A DNA stretch of 10,536 nucleotides from Pseudomonadota bacterium (GTDB lineage: Bacteria > Pseudomonadota > Gammaproteobacteria > Burkholderiales > Burkholderiaceae_D). The notes under the pieces were generated by a model. The model searched no databases and was not told the origin of the DNA. It was given only the letters and a program-made list of their open reading frames with translations. Below, in pieces: positions 6,662 through 10,536 of the stretch. The stretch's first letter is position 1. Each line of letters begins with the position of its first letter. The translations under genes and the position numbers were made by a program. The stretch spans positions 1 through 10,536 of the forward strand of contig JAEZLB010000073.1 in NCBI GenBank assembly GCA_023435945.1, written 5' to 3'.

Positions 6662-7360
6662 TTAAAGACTGCCCATGAATCGCATGGTCTTTCGCGTGTA
6701 TTCCTCGACATAATCAAGCAGTTTGTCTGATGCCTGCCGGGCTTTTTTCTCGTCGTTGGCGGCAATGGCACGGGCGATATTGGCGTGCAGGCCCGCCACC
6801 TTGGGCAGATCGCCGAAGCGCTTGAAATGCAAATACCAGAAGCGCCGGGTCTGGGCTTCGATAGGAGCGAGCGCATAAGTGACGTACTTGTTCTGTGCAG
6901 TCTCTACCAGCAGTTGATTGAACTCCCGGTCAGCCCCAATAAAGATGCTGTCGTCATTCTGGCGGGCTGCGGCATCGAATGCTTCCGCCAGTTTTTCGAA
7001 CTGTTTGCGCTGCATATCGAGCGCCAGGCGCGCCGCGCGGCCTGCGGTGATTTTTTCCAGTTCTCGGCGGACTTCGATCAGGTTCAGTTGGTCGCTCACC
7101 TCGATCTCTGAAACGATAACGCCTGAACGCGGAACGATCTTGACGTAGCCCTCTATCGCCAGGCGCTGCAACGCTTCGCGTATCGGCGTACGGCCGAATC
7201 CCAATGTGCGATTGAGCGCCTTTTCAGAGATCTTGCTGCCCGGCGGGAGTTTCAGCGTCACGATCATCTCTTCCAGAGTGCGATAGGCCAGCTTGGCCTG
7301 ATTCTCCCCGCCGCTCTCCAGTTCCGAGCGCAAGGCGTCGACCTGTTCTTCTGTAATCAT
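6662..7360 (-). CDS. GntR-family transcriptional regulator, FCD (FadR) subfamily, atypical metal site
   Basis: 232 residues, the usual FCD-GntR length. The N-terminal winged helix-turn-helix spans about 25-86, with PPGSKISE (39-46), GRTPIREALQRLA (56-68) and a wing PRSGVIV (77-83). The all-helical FCD effector domain follows (about 92-220). FCD domains usually bind a metal and a carboxylate through one Asp and several His. Asp144 and His192 (LHANI) are visible, but the His expected in the D..FH motif is Asn148, and the final-helix His aligns with a Leu near 215, so metal binding is probably weakened or lost. ATG at 7360 is chosen because AGGT lies 5 nt upstream and a sigma-70 promoter lies beyond it; the frame's next ATG, at 7483, is upstream of that promoter. 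Its place directly before the TRAP-hydrolase genes suggests it controls them in response to the substrate. Confidence -1.
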   Translation of the reverse strand: MITEEQVDALRSELESGGENQAKLAYRTLEEMIVTLKLPPGSKISEKALNRTLGFGRTPIREALQRLAIEGYVKIVPRSGVIVSEIEVSDQLNLIEVRRELEKITAGRAARLALDMQRKQFEKLAEAFDAAARQNDDSIFIGADREFNQLLVETAQNKYVTYALAPIEAQTRRFWYLHFKRFGDLPKVAGLHANIARAIAANDEKKARQASDKLLDYVEEYTRKTMRFMGSL

Positions 7361-7381
7361 GTTTGACCTGCAGGTAGTGGC

Positions 7382-7391
7382 TATTCCGGAA
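7382..7391. repeat. TATTCCGGAA, copy 1
   Basis: A 10-bp word containing the palindrome TTCCGGAA, 22 bp before the GntR start and inside its leader. It recurs exactly at 7554-7563. It could be a shared operator in this divergent region or a chance repeat. Confidence -1.
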
Positions 7392-7427
7392 GGGCTCAAG
7401 GAAGAAAGGCCCGGAACGCATCCTTGA

Positions 7428-7455
7428 ATTATAGAGACGCTATTTTTACCGGCAA
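7428..7455 (-). promoter_or_regulatory. Sigma-70 promoter of the GntR gene
   Basis: On the minus strand TTGCCG (7455-7450), 16 bp, then a perfect TATAAT (7433-7428). The start would be near 7421, about 60 nt before the ATG at 7360. The quality of the -10 hexamer makes this the clearest housekeeping-type promoter in the window. Confidence -1.
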
Positions 7456-7525
7456 AGTATTTCTTTCGTACTGAGTCCTGCATACGGCGACTGAAATGGG
7501 CGGTACATCACGAAGCCGGATGAAA

Positions 7526-7542
7526 CGTCAAGCTTGTTGACG
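7526..7542. repeat. Inverted repeat CGTCAA-N5-TTGACG in the divergent intergenic region
   Basis: Perfect 6-bp arms around GCTTG, in the 307-bp gap between the regulator and the PRC-barrel gene, 126 bp before the latter. No U-run follows on either strand, so it is more operator-like than terminator-like. The ligand is unknown. Otherwise this gap holds the GntR promoter, the two TATTCCGGAA copies and the PRC gene's promoter. Confidence -1.
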
Positions 7543-7553
7543 GCTTAGGATTT

Positions 7554-7563
7554 TATTCCGGAA
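7554..7563. repeat. TATTCCGGAA, copy 2
   Basis: An exact repeat of the word at 7382-7391. It overlaps the GGAACTT of a possible ECF-type promoter, so the palindrome here may simply reflect a -35 element. Confidence -1.
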
Positions 7564-7587
7564 CTTGAAAAATTCTCTTCGCTCCAA
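7560..7587 (+). promoter_or_regulatory. Possible RpoE/ECF-type promoter of the PRC-barrel gene
   Basis: GGAACTT (7560-7566), 16 bp, then TCCAA (7583-7587) resembles the sigma-E pattern GGAACTT-N16-TCTRA with one mismatch in the -10. The start would be about 75 bp before the ATG. No convincing sigma-70 pair was found, although TATAAA occurs at 7638-7643. An envelope-stress sigma factor would suit a secreted protein. Weak evidence. Confidence -1.
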
Positions 7588-7667
7588 CTGAAAAAGAATG
7601 GCAATAGCTATTCAACTTCAGTCCGGTTACCGGGTCCTATAAATTTCTACAAAAAAGGAGTACGCCT

Positions 7668-8657
7668 ATGAAAAAGAAAATCATCGTCATGGCCCTGACC
7701 TCTGCGTTGGCCATCCCCTTTGCATCGACTGCCATCGCACAAGCTGACAATAGCAGCGGCGCTTCAGCGTCATCGCCGCAGGCGTCGAAGAAGCGGGAAC
7801 AACGTAACGATATGCGTGCCAGCGAACTGTTGGGAAAGAGCGTGCGTAACAAGGAAGGCAAGGATCTCGGCAAGGTCGAAGACGTGCTGGTCAGTATGAA
7901 TTCCGGACGCGTGCAATACACGGTACTTTCTTTTGGTGGTTTCCTCGGCGTGGGCGATAAATTCTTCGCAGTGCCGCTGGAGGCCTTTGATCGCAGCCAG
8001 CAGCGCGACCATCTGGTGCTTAATGTCAGCGAAGAGCGCCTGAAAAATGCGGAAGGCTTTGATAAAGATAAATGGCCTAATTACCGAGAGGATCCCAGCT
8101 TCTTCGACAAAGTGAGAAATACCTTCGGCACCGAGGCCAGCCGGGATGAAACACGGGATGGCTATAAGCAGACCATGCGATTGTCGGAGTTATTGGGCGA
8201 GGATGTGAAAGATAGGCAGGGGCGTGATATCGGGGAAGTCGAAGATATCGTGGTCGACATGGGGCGTGGTCGCATTTCCTATGTGGCGCTGGATTTCGAG
8301 GCACCCGGTGACAGCGAAGACCGACTGATTCCGGTGCCGATGAAGGCATTATCGGTAGTGAAGGACGGCGGAGACGATATCGTCCTGAATATTGACAGAG
8401 ACCGGCTGGACCAGAAGCGAGGCATTGATCCCAAGAACTGGCCCAAGCTGAATGATCGCGAGTATCAGAGCACCATGGACCGCTACTTCACTTCGCTCGA
8501 GGACTACACCCAGATGGGCTGGGAGCAGCGGGGGAAAACCTCTGGTGAGTCGGGAGAGGGAGGCCGGACTAACGCTGAGAAAGATGTGAGTTCCATGACG
8601 GGACCGACTCAGCCTCGTTCCGCCGATGACACGACGAACCGGCTGCGCCAGAACTGA
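7668..8657 (+). CDS. Secreted protein with two PRC-barrel domains
   Basis: 329 residues. A Sec signal peptide (MKKK, hydrophobic core, cleavage after AIA near residue 24) leads into a Ser/Ala-rich linker (about 28-45). Two PRC-barrel domains follow, about 49-138 and 169-260. Each has the same plan: an (A/L)SELLG opening, a G-K/R-D-(L/I)-G-(K/E)-VEDxxV strand, a turn with G-R-(V/I), an (A/I)PVP or AVPLEA strand, and a W-P closing motif (W136-P137, W258-P259). The low-complexity C-terminal tail (285-329) is Gly/Ser/Thr-rich. PRC barrels occur in RimM and the photosynthetic reaction-centre H subunit and mediate protein contacts; no enzyme activity is implied. Start ATG at 7668 follows AAGGAG (7655-7660) by 7 nt. 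It stands alone, with its own terminator. Probable role: periplasmic or surface stress protein, unproven. The domain call is firm. Confidence -1.
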   Translation: MKKKIIVMALTSALAIPFASTAIAQADNSSGASASSPQASKKREQRNDMRASELLGKSVRNKEGKDLGKVEDVLVSMNSGRVQYTVLSFGGFLGVGDKFFAVPLEAFDRSQQRDHLVLNVSEERLKNAEGFDKDKWPNYREDPSFFDKVRNTFGTEASRDETRDGYKQTMRLSELLGEDVKDRQGRDIGEVEDIVVDMGRGRISYVALDFEAPGDSEDRLIPVPMKALSVVKDGGDDIVLNIDRDRLDQKRGIDPKNWPKLNDREYQSTMDRYFTSLEDYTQMGWEQRGKTSGESGEGGRTNAEKDVSSMTGPTQPRSADDTTNRLRQN

Positions 8658-8683
8658 TCGGGCGATAAGCGGCAGTACGCAAT

Positions 8684-8709
8684 AAATGGGGGCACATGCC
8701 CCCATTTTT
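8684..8709 (+). terminator. Intrinsic terminator of the PRC-barrel gene
   Basis: AAATGGGGGC (8684-8693) and GCCCCCATTT (8698-8707) make a perfect 10-bp stem with loop ACAT, running into five T residues (8705-8709). It starts 27 bp after the stop codon. This is the strongest terminator in the window. Confidence -1.
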
Positions 8710-8710
8710 C

Positions 8711-9517
8711 ATGTTGACATGCCTCTGCGAGAGTCGAAAAGAAAGCGGGGAAACTGAAGCGGGCGTCGAATCAGCGGAAGGCAAGCGGCACTATAAACAG
8801 TAGGATGGTTCCCGTGAATGTAGTTCTGCGTGAGGAGGTTGGATTACAGGGGCGAGTATTCGATGACATTGAAGGGCAGGCTGCTGATGCTTGCCTTACT
8901 GCTCAAATGCCTGGCCGGTGCATTGGCTGTATTGCTGATTTTGCAGGCAACATAGTCGTGCTAGGTTGCACTGGCAGGATTGGCGCCCTGGTTTCCTGCT
9001 GTTGTGCTGATGGCGCATGTGTTCGTCGGTACTTCACAGCCGGTTACTGGACGGCAGATGATTGCCTTGTTCGGTTCCGTGGCACTGATGCCTTTGCGGC
9101 CTATCTGTTGGCTGTCTACGGATCGAGAACACGGTTGTCATTGCTGGCGCAACGCTGGTCTGTGCAAGCCTGGCGTGGAGGCGGCAGGGATGACAGCGTT
9201 ATGATGGTGTGTTCATCTGAGAGTGCGTGAGCTTGCCTGATCACGCCTTCAGTGGCTATGTAGGCTTCCTTCCTTTTTTCCTGTAACCAAAGGCGTTCTT
9301 TTTTTTCGGAAAAGCGGGGAGGCTGCTGTGGAATGATTGCTCTGCATCGCAGCGACGTTCAGGGTGGGGCAGAGATGCCCTCCGTAATCCGCTTGGACAT
9401 CCCTTCAAGTAAAAGAAAAAGCAGGCATGCATTGCAACATACCCGCTTCGCTTTCAAGAACAGCGGCACTTCCTGAAAAAGATTCGGTAATCCGCTGCAG
9501 TAATAACGATTACAGGC
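8711..9517. other. 807-bp stretch with no intact recognisable gene
   Basis: Neither strand gives a convincing full-length protein. The longest open frame (8805-9230, plus) yields a Cys-rich, family-less product with no suitable Shine-Dalgarno site. A different frame holds a hydrophobic broken sequence (see 8863-9204). The right third (about 9230-9517) is AT-richer, with T and A runs, and contains GTAATCCGCT twice (9384-9393 and 9487-9496). The TTGACA at 8714-8719 has no partner -10. It looks like decaying or non-coding DNA. Confidence -1.
8863..9204 (+). pseudogene. Possible decayed membrane-protein remnant
   Basis: One frame reads ATG (8863) MTLKGRLLMLALLLKCLAG and continues as a plausible transmembrane helix of 30 residues. 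It then meets TAG at 8953 and again at 8962. In the same frame it goes on as VALAGLAPWFPAVVLMAHVF, a second helix, then TGRQMIALFGSVALMPLRP, ending at 9204. Two hydrophobic helices split by in-frame stops in one frame suggest a former coding region. The pattern loosely recalls the N-terminal anchor of betaproteobacterial membrane alpha/beta hydrolases, but that is an impression. A short real peptide at 8863-8955 is the alternative. Confidence -1.
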
Positions 9518-9796
9518 TTACTGATCTTTAGGCCTGTTGATGTCCACATCCGGGACTTCCACGCGTTTTTCTTCCATGCGGACCGTCGGAACATTCACGA
9601 TCTTTTCTTCTTTCTTTACATCGACATCCGGAGTATCGATATTGTACTTGGGCATATCAACCCTTGCTTCCTGAGTCTGTTCAACTTCGTACTTCGGCAG
9701 ATCAACATTGCCTTCCTGGGTTTTTTCAACATCACAGGCTGCCAGGCCGGCAGCAAGCAGAATCGCAGTCGTTACGGAAAGAGATTTTTTAAACAT
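9518..9796 (-). CDS. Small repeat-containing lipoprotein, function unknown
   Basis: 92 residues. A lipoprotein signal peptide (MFKKSLSVTTAILLAAG) ends in the lipobox LAAC, with Cys21 as the lipidated residue. Asp22 at +2 is the E. coli signal for retention in the inner membrane; whether it holds here is unknown. The mature part is a charged, beta-prone chain without Cys or Trp. It contains a duplicated 15-residue unit, VExTQExxVDxPKYx (residues 23-37 and 38-52), then more related PDVD and VP-type segments up to residue 89. ATG at 9796 follows a strong AAGGAGG (9801-9807) by 4 nt, implying good translation. It appears monocistronic. I do not recognise a named family; a structural or stress-related envelope role is a guess. 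Confidence -1.
   Translation of the reverse strand: MFKKSLSVTTAILLAAGLAACDVEKTQEGNVDLPKYEVEQTQEARVDMPKYNIDTPDVDVKKEEKIVNVPTVRMEEKRVEVPDVDINRPKDQ
9641..9730 (-). repeat. Tandem 45-bp duplication inside the lipoprotein gene
   Basis: Units 9686-9730 and 9641-9685 encode the two VExTQExxVDxPKY copies. They remain visibly similar at DNA level (GTACTT, ATCAAC and TTCAAC blocks in register) but have diverged, so the duplication is not recent. Confidence -1.
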
Positions 9797-9994
9797 AGGA
9801 CCTCCTTGTATAAGTTAGAGATGAACCCGTTTATATACAGGGTGTTTTCATTGGCTTTGTACACCTTAGGACTGCCAGGAAAGATCAAAAGTTTTAACGG
9901 GCTTGTTAGAAGTTGTAACGCCAGGGCTCGCCTTTTCGCACAACAGTAGTAAGTCCAGCCGGGAAATTTGAAACAGTTTGTTGCGGTAGACAGG
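9797..9994. promoter_or_regulatory. Leader region of the lipoprotein gene, no firm promoter
   Basis: Apart from the Shine-Dalgarno site at 9801-9807, an AT-rich TATATAA-like element lies on the minus strand near 9830-9837. It is flanked by short ACCC/GGGT arms. No -35 fits it well. AACTTTTGATC around 9880-9892 could be part of an ECF-type element. No gene is visible here. Confidence -1.
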
Positions 9995-10018
9995 GCGCGC
10001 TTCTGTTATGAAGCGCGC
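9995..10018 (-). terminator. Strong hairpin downstream of the TauE/SafE gene
   Basis: GCGCGCTTC (9995-10003) and GAAGCGCGC (10010-10018) form a perfect 9-bp stem with loop TGTTAT, starting 27 bp beyond the permease stop. No U-run follows on either strand, so it would act as an assisted terminator or an RNA-protecting hairpin rather than a classic intrinsic terminator. Confidence -1.
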
Positions 10019-10045
10019 ACTTCGCCTGGCAGGATGAAGGCGTGC

Positions 10046-10536
10046 TTAACGGAAGCAGAGCATCGCGATTGCGGTGAGCGCGAGCACGCAGCAGAAGAGC
10101 ATGCGCAACCGATTCGGTGGCAACTTGTGAGCAAGGCCTACACCCCAGCTGATACTGAGCATGCCGCCCAGTGCGAGAGGAATACCGATGTGCCAGTTCA
10201 CATACCCGGCGTGCGCATAACTGCCCAGCGCTACTACCGCGCCGGGAACGACCAGTGCAAGGGCGATTCCCTGGGCTTTTGTTTGCGACATGCGAAAGAA
10301 AGTGACCAGTACCGGTACCACTACTAAACCGGCACCCACGGTGAATATGCCTGACATGCCTCCGCTGACGAGACCGAGCAGGGGCAGTGCCTTGGAGGAT
10401 TCGAACTCGTCGCTCGAATCCTTGGAGATTGAAATAGTCCTGCTGTGCGTGGAAGGGCGTATGCCGAAAAAGATGGCCAGGGCCAGTAGGAAACTGGCGA
10501 ATGCCATGTGAAGTACCTCGGCATCGAGGAAAAAGG
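10046..10536 (-). CDS. TauE/SafE-family (sulfite exporter-like) permease, N-terminal part cut off
   Basis: The frame is open to the right edge (about 163 residues visible), so the protein begins outside the window; the ATG at 10507 is internal. What is seen is the C-terminal half of a TauE/SafE (DUF81) membrane protein. A helix ends the first half (SFLLALAIFFGI), then a charged cytoplasmic loop (STHSRTISISKDSSDEFESS). The second half opens with the family glycine motif GLVSGGMSGIFTVGAG followed by VVVPVLV. About three more helices follow, with FFRMSQTKAQGIA, GYVNWHIG and a short tail ending at AMLCFR. Members export or import small organic or sulfur anions such as sulfite, sulfoacetate or taurine-related compounds; specificity cannot be assigned. 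The long polar loop between halves is somewhat larger than usual. Confidence -1.
   Translation of the reverse strand, partial: FFLDAEVLHMAFASFLLALAIFFGIRPSTHSRTISISKDSSDEFESSKALPLLGLVSGGMSGIFTVGAGLVVVPVLVTFFRMSQTKAQGIALALVVPGAVVALGSYAHAGYVNWHIGIPLALGGMLSISWGVGLAHKLPPNRLRMLFCCVLALTAIAMLCFR

Noticed and set aside
8714..8719. Perfect TTGACA -35 hexamer
   Set aside because: No acceptable -10 lies 16-18 bp downstream, and no supported gene follows.
8805..9230. 141-codon plus-strand open frame
   Set aside because: The product is Cys-rich with no family resemblance, lacks a Shine-Dalgarno site, and runs across a different frame that looks more protein-like. It is likely a chance open frame.
9384..9496. 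Direct repeat GTAATCCGCT (two copies 103 bp apart) as a possible att site or array
   Set aside because: There are only two copies and no integrase, tRNA or regular spacing; chance is adequate.
9487..9513. GTAATC/GATTAC inverted repeat after the lipoprotein gene as terminator
   Set aside because: A 6-bp AT-rich stem with a 15-nt loop is too weak, even though a short T-run follows a few bases later on the minus strand.

Overview
The window looks like the chromosome of a betaproteobacterium, most likely in Burkholderiales near Oxalobacteraceae. This rests on moderate GC content, protein style, and a mix of a TRAP transporter, a PRC-barrel envelope protein and a TauE/SafE permease. No database comparison was possible, so the taxonomy is an inference. 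No rRNA, tRNA, CRISPR array, insertion sequence or phage gene was seen.

Layout. (1) Positions 1-1614, plus strand: the 3' part of a PAS-GGDEF-EAL cyclic-di-GMP protein, cut by the window edge. (2) Positions 1624-7360, minus strand: a catabolic-looking locus read leftward, in the order FCD-type GntR regulator, hairpin terminator, TRAP binding protein (dctP), small permease (dctQ), large permease (dctM), and a cytoplasmic gamma-glutamyltransferase-family Ntn-hydrolase. (3) Positions 7361-7667: the divergent intergenic region between the regulator and an envelope gene. (4) Positions 7668-8657, plus strand: a secreted protein with two PRC-barrel domains, closed by a very clear intrinsic terminator. 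(5) Positions 8711-9517: about 800 bp without an intact gene, holding a possible decayed membrane-protein remnant. (6) Positions 9518-9796, minus strand: a small lipoprotein with an internal 15-residue duplication. (7) Positions 10046-10536, minus strand: the C-terminal part of a TauE/SafE permease, cut by the window edge.

The transport-hydrolase locus is the most informative part. The TRAP system would bring an organic anion across the inner membrane. The downstream enzyme has no signal peptide and keeps the self-processing nucleophile Thr, so it would cleave an amide or gamma-glutamyl bond of that substrate in the cytoplasm. The dctP leader carries a near-consensus sigma-54 promoter (TGGCAC-N5-TTGCA). 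Upstream of it, at about -125 and -85, are NtrC-like sites, and between them is a GntR-operator-like palindrome. The gap before the hydrolase gene carries an 11-bp inverted repeat whose halves each fit the FadR-subfamily GntR operator pattern. Together these suggest a scavenging operon under both nitrogen control and substrate control. The substrate is unknown; the GGT-family oxamate amidohydrolase HpxW is one precedent for this kind of enzyme.
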